Shown here: positions 16,441 to 24,896 of the stretch, one piece after another
How the letters are laid out: each line of letters opens with the position of its first letter
How positions within the stretch are numbered: the stretch's first letter is position 1
Source of the DNA: Micropruina sp.
GTDB lineage: Bacteria; Actinomycetota; Actinomycetes; Propionibacteriales; Propionibacteriaceae
Direction of reading: 5' to 3'
Length of the DNA: 64,000 nucleotides
Assembly (NCBI GenBank): GCA_016711205.1
Contig: JADJTM010000002.1
Location: 496,001-560,000, forward strand
Program-made: the position numbers and the translations under genes
The notes under the pieces: model-generated
The model's input: only the letters and a program-made list of their open reading frames with translations
Databases searched by the model: none
Told to the model about the DNA's origin: nothing

Positions 16441-16953
16441 ATGACGCTCGTGCAGGAGGCGCCGGTGGCCACGGTTCGTTTCGAAGACTACGTCGCCGCC
16501 CGGTCCGTCGCGCTGCAGCGCTTCGCCTATCTCGTCTGCCACAACGTCGAGGACGCCCGCGATCTGGTGCAGGAGGCACTGCTCGGCCTGTATCCACGCT
16601 GGAGCAGGGTGAGCGCGGAAGGCAACCCGGACGCCTACGTCAAGCGCAGCATCGTCAACGCGAGCATCAGTCGCTGGCGTCGCACAGGCAAGGAGCACGC
16701 GAGTGACCAGCCGGATCTGGGTACGGTCGTCCCCGACCACGCCGGCCAGGTCACCGACGCCGAAGTGGCCTGGCGGCTGTGCGCAACGCTGCCGCCGCTG
16801 CAGCGGGCCGCGGTGGTGCTGCGCTTCTACGACGACCTCGACTACCCGGCCATCGGCGGCATTCTCGGCTGCGCCGAGGCGACCGCCCGATCCCACGTTC
16901 ACCGCGCGCTGACCAGGCTGCGCACCACCCTGATCGAGGACTCCGATGACTGA
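16441..16953 (+). CDS. SigE-family ECF-type RNA polymerase sigma factor
   Basis: 170 residues with only regions 2 and 4. Region 2 is LQRFAYLVCHNVEDARDLVQEALLGLYPRW, followed by a region 2.4-like NPDAYVKRSIVNASISRWRR. Region 4 is LPPLQRAAVVLRFYDDLDYPAIGGILGCAEATARSHVHRALTRLR. This fits the actinobacterial SigE-family subfamily. ATG 16441 follows TGTGGAGGGC. Its end overlaps the next gene, a single-pass membrane protein, by 8 bp, the usual sigma/anti-sigma arrangement. Confidence 0.92.
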   Translation: MTLVQEAPVATVRFEDYVAARSVALQRFAYLVCHNVEDARDLVQEALLGLYPRWSRVSAEGNPDAYVKRSIVNASISRWRRTGKEHASDQPDLGTVVPDHAGQVTDAEVAWRLCATLPPLQRAAVVLRFYDDLDYPAIGGILGCAEATARSHVHRALTRLRTTLIEDSDD

Positions 16954-18082
16954 ACCGGACGACCGCGCCGAGCGTGCCCTGCGCGACACCTTGCGGACCC
17001 ACGCGGACGGGCCGATCTTCCGTCCGCTCACGGTCGACGTGGCGGCGGCTCCGCGCCGGCGTTGGACGCGGTGGCTACCCGCAGCCGCACTGATCGCGCT
17101 GGCGGTGCTGGTGGTTCCGCTGGTGATCAACCAGGCCGGCGGCGGCGGTGGCACCACAGCTGCGGTGCCCGCCGGAGACTCTGGCGCCGAGCGCAGCGAT
17201 ACCACCGCGGCTGCCGAGGCGACGGGGTCGGCACCGTCCACGCCCGGCCTGCGCTGGGAGTCGTACCGAGTGCTCAGCTACCAGGTGCCGACGTCCTGGG
17301 GGTACGGCTGGGCGCCGGCCAAAGACTGGTGCGCGGCCGGGTCGTCCGTCACCAAGTACGGCGCGATCGTCGACGTGGCCCCCGAGCTGCGGGCAGTCGC
17401 CGCGATCGCCTGCCCGCGGGCGATTCCCGCCACCCGGTTGTCGATGTTCGTGACGGTCCGGGTGGTGGGGTTCGACCGGGGCTGGGACCTGCCGTCCGGC
17501 TGGCGCATCGCCGCCACCGAACTGGACGGATACCGGCTCGAGGTCGTCCACCCCGAGAAGGAGGCGCGGGTGGCGGCAGAGATCGTGGCGTCGGTGCGTC
17601 CGATCGGCGAGGTGGACCCCAACGGCTGTTCGGCGGTCGGCGCGCTGGGTGGATCGTCCGCTCCGAACGCCGGGGGTGTCTCGCTGTGCCAGTACGACCT
17701 GGCCCAGGGTCGGCAGTTGGTGGCGTCCACGGCGCTGTCGGGCCGGCAGGCAGACGAAGTCGTTGAAGCCCTGGCCACCGCCCCGAAAGGCAGCGGGCCA
17801 GACGACTCGTCCTGCCAGGGGGAAGGCGACACGTTCGTGATCGTGCGGGTGTGGGGCGAGCAGCCCTCCGACGTGCGGGTGCGGTATTCCGGCTGCCAGG
17901 GCAACGGCATCACCAACCAGGGGCAGGCTCAGCAGCTGACCGGCGAGGCATGCCAGGCGATCATGGTGCCGCCGATCACGTTCACCAGCGGCTTCGGCAG
18001 GGCCGCACGGATGTGCGCGCCGGAGCCGACCGCGTCCGCCGTGCCGAGCGAGACGCAGCCGGCGCCGTCCACGACTCGCTGA
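16946..18082 (+). CDS. Single-pass membrane protein, putative anti-sigma partner
   Basis: 378 residues, not matched to a named family. The N-terminal cytosolic part (about 40 residues, RAERALRDTLRTHADG) resembles the short leader of proteins encoded after SigE-family sigma genes. One membrane segment at about 46-65 (WLPAAALIALAVLVVPLVI) leads to a large extracytoplasmic domain with several Cys residues (QYDL, DDSSCQGEGD, YSGCQGNG) suggesting disulfides, and a Pro/Ala/Thr-rich end. The 8-bp overlap with the sigma gene implies coupling. Anti-sigma function is inferred from position only. Confidence 0.72.
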   Translation: MTEPDDRAERALRDTLRTHADGPIFRPLTVDVAAAPRRRWTRWLPAAALIALAVLVVPLVINQAGGGGGTTAAVPAGDSGAERSDTTAAAEATGSAPSTPGLRWESYRVLSYQVPTSWGYGWAPAKDWCAAGSSVTKYGAIVDVAPELRAVAAIACPRAIPATRLSMFVTVRVVGFDRGWDLPSGWRIAATELDGYRLEVVHPEKEARVAAEIVASVRPIGEVDPNGCSAVGALGGSSAPNAGGVSLCQYDLAQGRQLVASTALSGRQADEVVEALATAPKGSGPDDSSCQGEGDTFVIVRVWGEQPSDVRVRYSGCQGNGITNQGQAQQLTGEACQAIMVPPITFTSGFGRAARMCAPEPTASAVPSETQPAPSTTR

Positions 18083-18087
18083 CAGGT

Positions 18088-18187
18088 AATGGGGACGGTT
18101 CCTTTCCCCGTCGCTTGCGGTCGCGATCCTGCGTTGGCTTGGGCTTTCGCCGGGGCGGGGGCGACGGGGAAAGGAACCGTCCCCATT
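18088..18187. repeat. Perfect 27-bp inverted repeat (GGGGACGGTTCC family) between convergent genes
   Basis: The arm 18088-18114 is the exact reverse complement of 18161-18187, separated by 46 bp. The core is GGGGACGGTTCCTTTCC. The identical 27-mer recurs at 27174-27200, 9 kb away. Its place between two convergent genes would suit a bidirectional terminator, but identical copies elsewhere argue for a mobile or REP-like element. Confidence 0.93.
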
Positions 18188-18199
18188 CCCCGTCGGGGC

Positions 18200-20215
18200 C
18201 TACCGGCGCTTGATCGTCACCGGAATGCGGACGACGGTGCCGGAGTCGTAGGCCTTGACCACCAGGGTCGCCTTTTGCGGCTTCACCCAGCCGGGAATGC
18301 GCACGCGGAGCGTGGACTTGCCCGCGATCACGTCGCCGAACCCGACCGGCGCGATGCCCATGCCCCACCAGGTGCGCTGCTTGACCTCGATCCACGCGAT
18401 CACGTTGTCGTTGGCCAGCCCGTTGCTCTTGAAGTCGAGCGTGTCGAGGGCACCCGCTGCCGGCTCATTCTGCGGATCGCCCAGGGTGAACGTGACGGTC
18501 TTCCTCAGCTTGAGCGTGGTCGGCAACGTGTGGACGGACACCGCGTGCTTCGCGAACGACGGTGACACCGTCGCCTTGCTCTTGATCCACCCCACCCAGG
18601 CCTCCAGATCCGCTCGGCCGGCGTCGAGCGCGTCCCTGCCCTTGGCAACCTCGCGGAAGTTGTCGCCGCCGGCGATCAGGAACGATCCCGACCCGATCGT
18701 GTACAGCTTCTTGGGGTCGATCGGCTTGCCGGCCACCGAGATCGACGTGATCCGCTTGCCTTCGGGCAAGGCCGCGTCATAGGTGTAGCGGACGTTGTTG
18801 CTCAGCCCCAGTTGCAGGTACGCCCTGGTCGGCACGTTGCCGTTGGCGTCGCGCTGCCACTGCTGCTCGAGCACCGTCTTCACCTGCGCGCCGGTCAGCT
18901 TGCTGGTCATCAGTTCGTTCGCGAACGGCAGGATCGCGGCCGCCTCGGCGTAGCTGATCGGGCCCTCGTCGAAGTCCGCTCGGGTGCCGCCGGGGTTCTG
19001 CATGCCGATGAAGTACTTGTCGCCTTTGCCGAGCACCTCGTGGAACATCTGCGCGACCAGGTTCGACATCGTCGACTCACGGGCCCGGTCGTCACCGGTC
19101 ACCACGCCGGCCGCGTTGGTGATCAGCGCCCTGCTGATCGGGTCCGTCGCCGTGCCGATCACCTGCTTGCCGATCTCGTTGGACGTCGCGATGGCCTCGT
19201 CCACGATCGCCTTGGCCTGGGCAACCCGCGGGTAGGTGGCCACCAGCGTGGCCACCGGGGTGGACGTCACCGGCAGCACCGTGGCCGTGTACGCGCAGGT
19301 GGCGCCGGTGGTCGCGTCCAGGGTGAGCTGCACCCGTCCGACATTGGACGCATAGCTGCCCGCCGACAGGATCGGACGGGTGCCCGTACCGATCGGCGCC
19401 TGGAACGCGTAGGCCTGATGGGTGTGGGCGTTCACCACGACCTGGGCGCGCGCGTCGAGGTTGTTGGCGATGTCTGCGAACGCCGGTGACGCGGCCACGT
19501 TCTGCTCGAGAGTCTGGGTTCCCACCGGTGCTCCCTCGTGCACGGTGACGACGATCACGTCGGCCTCACCGTTGGCCGGATCACCGTCCTTGAGGTCGGC
19601 GATCACGCCGTTCACCGCAGGCACCAGGGGTTCAACGGTGATGCCGGTCAACCCCGCCGGTGAGACCAGGCTGCCCAGATCCTGAGTGACGCCACCGATG
19701 ATGCCGACTCGCAGACCGTTCTTCTCGACGATGTCGTAGGCGGGCAGGATCGTGTTGCCGGTGGTGTTGTCGGTCACATTCGACACCAAGTAGGGAAAGT
19801 CCACCCCTGGCTTGATCCGGTCGCGCAGGTCGGGCCAGCCCCGGTCGAACTCGTGGTTGCCGACCGACGAGGCGGTGAGGTCGAGGGCGTTGAGCAGTTC
19901 GATGGTGGGCTCGTCGTCCTGGGCGAACGACGCGAACAGCGAGGCGCCGACGCTGTCGCCGCCGGAGACCAGCAGGGTGTTGTTCTCACCCGCAGCGGCC
20001 CGCTGCTCTTCGATGGTGCCCACCCAGGCGGCCGTGTTGGGGCTGGAGTTCGACAGCCGTCCGTGAAAGTCGTTGAAGCTCAACACGGTCAGCGGCGTGG
20101 TGGTGTCGCAGACCGCGGCCGGCAGCCCCGGGCCAGGCAGGGCGTACGCCGAGCCGGGAGCGACACCGAGCGTGGCGACGACTGCGACGATGCTGAGGCC
20201 TATCCGAATCTTCAT
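18200..20215 (-). CDS. Secreted 5'-nucleotidase / 2',3'-cyclic phosphodiesterase family (UshA-like)
   Basis: 671 residues. A signal peptide (MKIRIGLSIVAVVATLGVAPGSAYA) precedes a calcineurin-like metallophosphatase domain with motifs FNDFHGRL, SGGDSVGAS, GNHEFDRGW, VTVHEGAP and NAHTHQAY that bind two metals. The 5'-nucleotidase C-terminal substrate domain follows (QNPGGTRADFDEGPISYAEAAAILPFANEL). About 90 extra residues rich in beta structure end in VIRRR-like basic residues, possibly a wall-associated domain. Expected to release phosphate from extracellular nucleotides. ATG 20215 has a GGAGGG site; the longer ORF is not supported. Confidence 0.93.
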   Translation of the reverse strand: MKIRIGLSIVAVVATLGVAPGSAYALPGPGLPAAVCDTTTPLTVLSFNDFHGRLSNSSPNTAAWVGTIEEQRAAAGENNTLLVSGGDSVGASLFASFAQDDEPTIELLNALDLTASSVGNHEFDRGWPDLRDRIKPGVDFPYLVSNVTDNTTGNTILPAYDIVEKNGLRVGIIGGVTQDLGSLVSPAGLTGITVEPLVPAVNGVIADLKDGDPANGEADVIVVTVHEGAPVGTQTLEQNVAASPAFADIANNLDARAQVVVNAHTHQAYAFQAPIGTGTRPILSAGSYASNVGRVQLTLDATTGATCAYTATVLPVTSTPVATLVATYPRVAQAKAIVDEAIATSNEIGKQVIGTATDPISRALITNAAGVVTGDDRARESTMSNLVAQMFHEVLGKGDKYFIGMQNPGGTRADFDEGPISYAEAAAILPFANELMTSKLTGAQVKTVLEQQWQRDANGNVPTRAYLQLGLSNNVRYTYDAALPEGKRITSISVAGKPIDPKKLYTIGSGSFLIAGGDNFREVAKGRDALDAGRADLEAWVGWIKSKATVSPSFAKHAVSVHTLPTTLKLRKTVTFTLGDPQNEPAAGALDTLDFKSNGLANDNVIAWIEVKQRTWWGMGIAPVGFGDVIAGKSTLRVRIPGWVKPQKATLVVKAYDSGTVVRIPVTIKRR

Positions 20216-20350
20216 GCTGCACCCTCCATGTGATTCCCCCGCCCAGTACCCGAGCATTCTTGGTGGCCGGACGGGCGCGCGCAAGACTCCGCCGGGCGAA
20301 GTCTGCGTGAACGCTGTCGGAGGCTGGTGTCAGAATGACCGCATGGCGAC

Positions 20351-21001
20351 GTGGCTCGGGGAACCAGCGAGCATCCAGCGCGCTTCTTCTCGGGTCCGGA
20401 CGACTTCGACGCCTGGTTGGCCCAGCACCACGCCACCGAGACCGAACTGTGGGCGGGCCTGTTCAAGAAGCACGCGGCGCATCAGGGGCTGACCTGGGCG
20501 CAGGCCGTTCCGGTGGCACTGTGCTGGGGCTGGATCGATTCGGTCATGCACCGCCTCGACCACGACACCGTCCGGCAACGGTGGACGCCCCGCAAGCCCG
20601 CCAGCAACTGGAGCAAGGTGAACGTCGCTCTGGTCGAGCAGCTGACCGCGCAGGGCCGCATGCAACCCGCCGGCCTGGCCGCGTTCGAACGGCGCCGCGA
20701 CTTCGACGGCTACAGCTACGAGCGCGACGGCGAACTGGCCCTGCCACCCGACTATGAGGCCAGGCTGCGCGCCGACCCGGCCGCCACCGCGTTCTTCTAC
20801 GCGCGCGCGACGGCGTCGTATCGCCGGCTGTGCGTCGGCTGGGTGATGCAGGCCAAAACTGAGGCCACCCGTGACAAGCGCATCGGCGAGTTGATCGCCG
20901 ACAGCGCCGCGGGCCGGCTGATCCGCACCCAGCGTTACGGCACCCCGCCCATGTGGGCGGCCGGCCCAGGTGATCCAGCGAGAGAGGTAACAGATGACTG
21001 A
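20351..21001 (+). CDS. YdeI/OmpD-associated family protein
   Basis: 216 residues. ARFFSGPDDFDAWLAQHHATETELWAGLFKKHA, LCWGWIDSVMHRLDHDTVRQRWTPRKPASNWSKVN and the C-terminal helical part are typical of the YdeI/OmpD-associated family, of undefined biochemical function (YdeI is linked to peptide resistance in enterobacteria). GTG 20351 is the only start consistent with the conserved N-terminus; a nearby ATG at 20343 is in another frame. CAGAAT at about 20331 may be the -10. Its 3' end overlaps the next gene by 8 bp. Confidence 0.85.
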   Translation: MARGTSEHPARFFSGPDDFDAWLAQHHATETELWAGLFKKHAAHQGLTWAQAVPVALCWGWIDSVMHRLDHDTVRQRWTPRKPASNWSKVNVALVEQLTAQGRMQPAGLAAFERRRDFDGYSYERDGELALPPDYEARLRADPAATAFFYARATASYRRLCVGWVMQAKTEATRDKRIGELIADSAAGRLIRTQRYGTPPMWAAGPGDPAREVTDD

Positions 21002-22598
21002 GCAACTGCTGCGCGATCCGGCGGACGAGCCGCGTGGTGCGTCCGCGTCCTCGAGCCGGCGACGGGTGGTGATCGTCGGGGGCGGCCACAACGGGCTCAC
21101 CGCTGCCGCCTATCTGGCCCGGGCGGGCGCCGACGTGACGGTGCTCGAGCGGCTGGACGTGTTCGGTGGCGCCGCGATTTCGGCGACCGCCTTCACCGGG
21201 CTGGACGCGCGACTGAGCCGGTACGCCTACCTCGTCAGCCTGCTGCCCCCCTCGATCGCGAACGATCTCGGCCTCAACGTGTCGCTGGTGCGCCGGCGCT
21301 ATTCGTCCTACACGCCGGTGCCGGACACGAACGGCGGGCTGCTGGTCGACAACGGCGACTGGGCGGCCTCCACGGCGTCGTTCGCCTCGGTCGGGGCAAC
21401 TGCCGACGCGGAGCGGTTCGCCGCCTTCTACCGCCGCATCGCCCGGTTCGCCGGTGCACTGTTCGACACCGTGACCTCGCCGCTGCCCACGGCCGCGCAG
21501 GCGCAGGCCCTGCTCGGTGACGACTGGGACGCGTTCGTGCACCGTCCGATCGGCGAGGTGATCGAAGCCTCCGTCGAGCACGATCTGGTGCGCGGCGTGA
21601 TCGCTACCGACGCGCTGATCGGTACGTTCACCGACCTGCACGACTCCACCGACGGCAACCGCTGCCTGCTCTACCACGTGATCGGCGGCGGCACCGGCGA
21701 CTGGGACGTGCCGGTCGGCGGCATGGGCGTGCTGTCCGGCGGCGTGGAGCAGGCCGCCCGGGTCGCCGGAGCGCGGCTGATCGCCGAGGCCGAGGTGACC
21801 GAGATCGACCCGGACGGGGCCGTCACCTACGTGGCCGGTGAGCAGGCCCACCGGGTCACCGCCGACCTGGTGCTGTGCGGTGCCGCGCCCGAGGTGCTGG
21901 CCGGGCTACTGCGCGAGGCGCCGTCCGTGCGGGCCGAGGGTGCGCAGGTGAAGATCAACCTGCTGCTGCGCCGCCTGCCGCGGCTGCGGCAGGCCGGCAT
22001 CGCCCCCGAGGCGGCCTTCGGAGGCACGTTCCACATTCACGAGACGCTGAGCGAGTTGGCCGCCGGTCATGCGGCGGCCCTCGACGGACGGCTGCCCGAC
22101 CCGCTGCCCGCCGAGATCTACTGCCACTCGCTGGCCGACCCGTCGATCCTGGGGGAGCGGCTGCAGGCTGAGGGCTATCAGACGCTCACCCTCTTCGGCC
22201 TGCACGTACCCGACCGGCTGGTCGATTCGTGGGGCAACGACGCGTTGCGCGAGGCGCTGCGCACCGCTGCCCTGGCCAGCCTCGACTCGGTGCTGGCCGA
22301 GCCGATCGAGCCGTTGCTGGCCACCGACGGCGAGGGCCGTCCATGCATCGAGGTGAAGACCACCCGCGACATCGAGACGGCGTTGGCGATGCCGGGCGGC
22401 AACATCTTTCACGCTCCGCTGTCGTGGCCGTGGGCCGAGCCGGACGAGCCGCTGGCCACCCCGGCGCAGCGCTGGGGCGTGGCGACCCAGCACGACCGGG
22501 TGCTGCTCTGCGGCGCGGGTGCCCGGCGTGGCGGCGGTGTCTCGGGCATCGCGGGCCAGAACGCCGCGATGGCGGCCATCGAACTGCTGGGGCTGTGA
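20994..22598 (+). CDS. FAD-dependent oxidoreductase, phytoene-desaturase/PYROXD2-like
   Basis: 534 residues. An N-terminal dinucleotide fold VVIVGGGHNGLTAAAYLARAGADVTVLERLDVFGGAA and a C-terminal FAD-contacting segment LLCGAGARRGGGVSGIAGQNAAMAAIELL mark the NAD(P)/FAD-dependent amine oxidase/phytoene dehydrogenase superfamily. The middle (GGGTGDWDVPVGGMGVLSGGVEQAAR) resembles PYROXD2-type proteins. No carotenoid genes lie nearby, so a carotenoid role is unlikely. ATG 20994 has AGAGAGG upstream and overlaps the YdeI gene, implying co-transcription. Substrate unknown. Confidence 0.85.
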   Translation: MTEQLLRDPADEPRGASASSSRRRVVIVGGGHNGLTAAAYLARAGADVTVLERLDVFGGAAISATAFTGLDARLSRYAYLVSLLPPSIANDLGLNVSLVRRRYSSYTPVPDTNGGLLVDNGDWAASTASFASVGATADAERFAAFYRRIARFAGALFDTVTSPLPTAAQAQALLGDDWDAFVHRPIGEVIEASVEHDLVRGVIATDALIGTFTDLHDSTDGNRCLLYHVIGGGTGDWDVPVGGMGVLSGGVEQAARVAGARLIAEAEVTEIDPDGAVTYVAGEQAHRVTADLVLCGAAPEVLAGLLREAPSVRAEGAQVKINLLLRRLPRLRQAGIAPEAAFGGTFHIHETLSELAAGHAAALDGRLPDPLPAEIYCHSLADPSILGERLQAEGYQTLTLFGLHVPDRLVDSWGNDALREALRTAALASLDSVLAEPIEPLLATDGEGRPCIEVKTTRDIETALAMPGGNIFHAPLSWPWAEPDEPLATPAQRWGVATQHDRVLLCGAGARRGGGVSGIAGQNAAMAAIELLGL

Positions 22599-22602
22599 GG
22601 GG

Positions 22603-23553
22603 GTGAGGCGCTGGCACCGCCGTAGTGGGCTCCGAAGGTTGGCGATGGTCGCGGGCGGACTATGCCTGCCGCTGCTGGGGTGCACGGCCTCACCACCAAA
22701 CCCTCCTGCCGAAAGCGCGTCTGATTCAGCGACGCCGACCGCAGCACTCTCGGTGCGAGATCAGCGTATTCACGACGCCATCAACCGCCGCGAGAACGTG
22801 TTGACGACCTTTTGGGGCAAGCCGTGGGACAAGCGGCCATGGCAGCAGGTTTCCACGGGCTACCTGCCCCAGGTGGAGCGCTACCAGGATCGTCTGAACA
22901 AGGCCTGGAAGGAGACCGACTACTATCCGACCCGCGATCCGGAGTCACCATCAACGGTGTACGCCGAGTCGGGTTCGCTGGCGATAGCGGCTCAGCGCGA
23001 CTCCAACGGCTCTGAGAGTGTGTCCGTTTTCAGCTGGCGGGGCAACGAGCTGTCGATGCTCTTCACGATTCCGTGGACTCACGAGATGTGGATGCCCAAG
23101 GGCGTCGAAAGTGCGATGGTCAAGCCTCCTGCCCCCGCCCTGACCAGTCAGCTCACGCGGTACTGGGAGACTGGCGAGCTACCCGCCGACGTGACCCTCA
23201 ACCCCAACGGCGCCCCCTTCGTGTTCAGCTGGAACTTCGAAGAGCCGGAGATTCACGAGAGCTACTCGTGCGAGGTCTATCGCCATTCGGGTGAGGCGTA
23301 CGCGTGGTCGCTCCCGGTCGAGTTCGGCCAGCTCAGCCTGGTGGCGATTGATTGTCGTTATCGGGTGCGCGCCACCGGCTTTCTGATCGGGCTGCCCCCG
23401 CAAGACGCCGACGTCACCGGCAACGACAAGGCCGCCTATAGTCGGCTCGACTGCCGGTGGATCTACCCGATGCGGGTCTTGGTGGGTGACAACGGGGCGG
23501 TCAAGTGGGACCACGTCGGGGTTCAGCCGATGGACGTGTGCACGGCGAGCTGA
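22603..23553 (+). CDS. Putative lipoprotein of unknown function
   Basis: About 316 residues. An Arg-rich N-terminus (MRRWHRRSGLRRL) and hydrophobic stretch end in the lipobox LLGC, so the mature chain should be lipid-anchored at Cys27, followed by a Pro/Ser/Ala-rich linker. The body is rich in Trp and Tyr (FWGKPWDKRPWQQVSTGYLPQVERYQ) and has two possible disulfide Cys pairs. No family recognised. GC3 is visibly lower than in neighbouring genes, which could reflect recent acquisition. GTG 22603 lies 4 bp after the oxidoreductase stop. Confidence 0.75.
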   Translation: MRRWHRRSGLRRLAMVAGGLCLPLLGCTASPPNPPAESASDSATPTAALSVRDQRIHDAINRRENVLTTFWGKPWDKRPWQQVSTGYLPQVERYQDRLNKAWKETDYYPTRDPESPSTVYAESGSLAIAAQRDSNGSESVSVFSWRGNELSMLFTIPWTHEMWMPKGVESAMVKPPAPALTSQLTRYWETGELPADVTLNPNGAPFVFSWNFEEPEIHESYSCEVYRHSGEAYAWSLPVEFGQLSLVAIDCRYRVRATGFLIGLPPQDADVTGNDKAAYSRLDCRWIYPMRVLVGDNGAVKWDHVGVQPMDVCTAS

Positions 23554-23607
23554 GGCGCACGGACCATTGCGCACGGGCGGGCATGACACTCGGCCAGGCC
23601 TGTCGTT

Positions 23608-23628
23608 GATCGAGCTTGTCGGGACCTG
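23608..23628. repeat. Degenerate GGTCGAGCTTGTCGAGACC-type element
   Basis: TGATCGAGCTTGTCGGGACCT differs at few positions from the element at 9320, 31449, 51177 and 54902. It lies in the 114-bp gap before the DinB-like gene. Confidence 0.7.
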
Positions 23629-23667
23629 TCGGTGCCGCAGGCCAATCTGTGAAGGAGAGGAGCCCCG

Positions 23668-24285
23668 ATGTCCGACGATGACAATGATCCCAAGCAGGTG
23701 CTGTTGCGCTATCTGCAACGCAGCCGCTCGGCGGTGCTGTGGAAGCTGGAGGGGCTGAGCGACCACGACGTCCGGCGTCCGTTGACGCCGACCGGCACCA
23801 ACCTGCTGGGGGTGGTGAAACACCTGGCTATGGTCGAGTTGGGCTACTTCGGTGAGGTGTTCGGCCGCACCCCCGAGGTGAGCGTCTCGTGGTGGGCGAG
23901 CGACGAGGCAGCGATGGAGTCCGTGCCGAACATCGATATGTACGCCGGCGCCGAGCAGACCCGCGCCGAGGTGCTCCAGCTGTTCGGCGAGGCGGCCCGC
24001 AACACGGCCGCGACCGTGGCCGCGCTCGACCTGGACGCGCCCGGACGGGTGCCCTGGTGGGGTGAGGGTGGCCACGTCACGTTGCACCGCATCCTGGTGC
24101 ACATGGTCGACGAGATCGCCCGGCACGCGGGCCAGCTCGACATACTGCGCGAACTGCTGGACGGTGCCGCGGGCGTCCGCGCCGACAGCGACAATCTGCC
24201 CGAACTGGATTCTGCCGGCTGGGCCGAGTACCGGGCCCGGCTACAGGGCATCGCCGACGGCTTTCGCCACCCGGATCAGCGGTGA
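23668..24285 (+). CDS. DinB-family (DUF664) protein, possible metal-dependent thiol transferase
   Basis: 205 residues, all-helical DinB fold. The expected metal-binding histidines are His50 or so in GVVKHLAMVELGYFGEVFG and the pair in ILVHMVDEIARHAGQ. Actinobacterial relatives (DUF664) include mycothiol-dependent transferases and detoxification enzymes. ATG 23668 has GAAGGAGAGG upstream. The last four bases overlap the start of tag, so the two genes are coupled. Substrate unknown. Confidence 0.83.
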   Translation: MSDDDNDPKQVLLRYLQRSRSAVLWKLEGLSDHDVRRPLTPTGTNLLGVVKHLAMVELGYFGEVFGRTPEVSVSWWASDEAAMESVPNIDMYAGAEQTRAEVLQLFGEAARNTAATVAALDLDAPGRVPWWGEGGHVTLHRILVHMVDEIARHAGQLDILRELLDGAAGVRADSDNLPELDSAGWAEYRARLQGIADGFRHPDQR

Positions 24286-24836
24286 GCTTTCGCTGTTTCG
24301 GCACGGGCGATCCGCTGTACGAGGCGTATCACGACACCGAGTGGGGCGTGCCGCCGGCAACCTCCGCCGATGAGCGGGAGCTGTTCGAACGCCTCAGCCT
24401 CGAGGCCTTTCAGTCCGGCCTGGCCTGGATCACCATTCTGCGCAAGCGCGAGGCGTTCCGGGCAGCGTTCGCCGGGTTCGATCCGGCGGTGGTGGCCGGC
24501 TTCGACGCGGCCGACGTGCAACGGCTGATGGGCGATGCGGGCATCGTCCGCAATCGGGCGAAGATCGAGGCGACGATCGCCAACGCGCGGGCGCTGCTAG
24601 CGCTGCATCAGCGGGAAGAACAGCTGGCGGCGCTGTTCGAGGCGCACCGGCCGGCGGCGCGCGCCGTCCGGCCCGCGTCGTTCGGTGAGGTGCCGGGGTC
24701 CACTCCCGAGTCGGCGGCGCTGGCCAAGCAGCTGAAGACGCTCGGCTTCCGCTTCGTCGGCCCGACCACGGCCTATGCGGCCATGCAGGCGCTCGGCTAC
24801 GTCGACGACCATCTGGCGGGCTGCCTGGTCACCTAG
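24282..24836 (+). CDS. tag: DNA-3-methyladenine glycosylase I
   Basis: 184 residues. Excises 3-methyladenine from DNA in base-excision repair. The N-terminus RCFGTGDPLYEAYHDTEWGVP, the core LFERLSLEAFQSGLAWITILRKREAFRAAFAGFDP and the C-terminal GYVDDHLAGC are those of Tag. The structural zinc ligands Cys5, His17 and the C-terminal HxxxC are all present. GTG 24282 overlaps the DinB-like stop (GTGA), supporting coupled translation. Confidence 0.95.
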   Translation: MSFRCFGTGDPLYEAYHDTEWGVPPATSADERELFERLSLEAFQSGLAWITILRKREAFRAAFAGFDPAVVAGFDAADVQRLMGDAGIVRNRAKIEATIANARALLALHQREEQLAALFEAHRPAARAVRPASFGEVPGSTPESAALAKQLKTLGFRFVGPTTAYAAMQALGYVDDHLAGCLVT

Positions 24837-24896
24837 CGCTGACCCCGGCGCCGTCCGCACCTGCAACGTGAGCGACCAGCGCTGCGTGTGTGAGGC

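Noticed and set aside
20335..20757. Start of the YdeI-type gene at ATG 20335 or 20343
   Set aside because: Both ATGs are in other frames than the conserved ARFFSGPDDFDAW start; only GTG 20351 is in frame.
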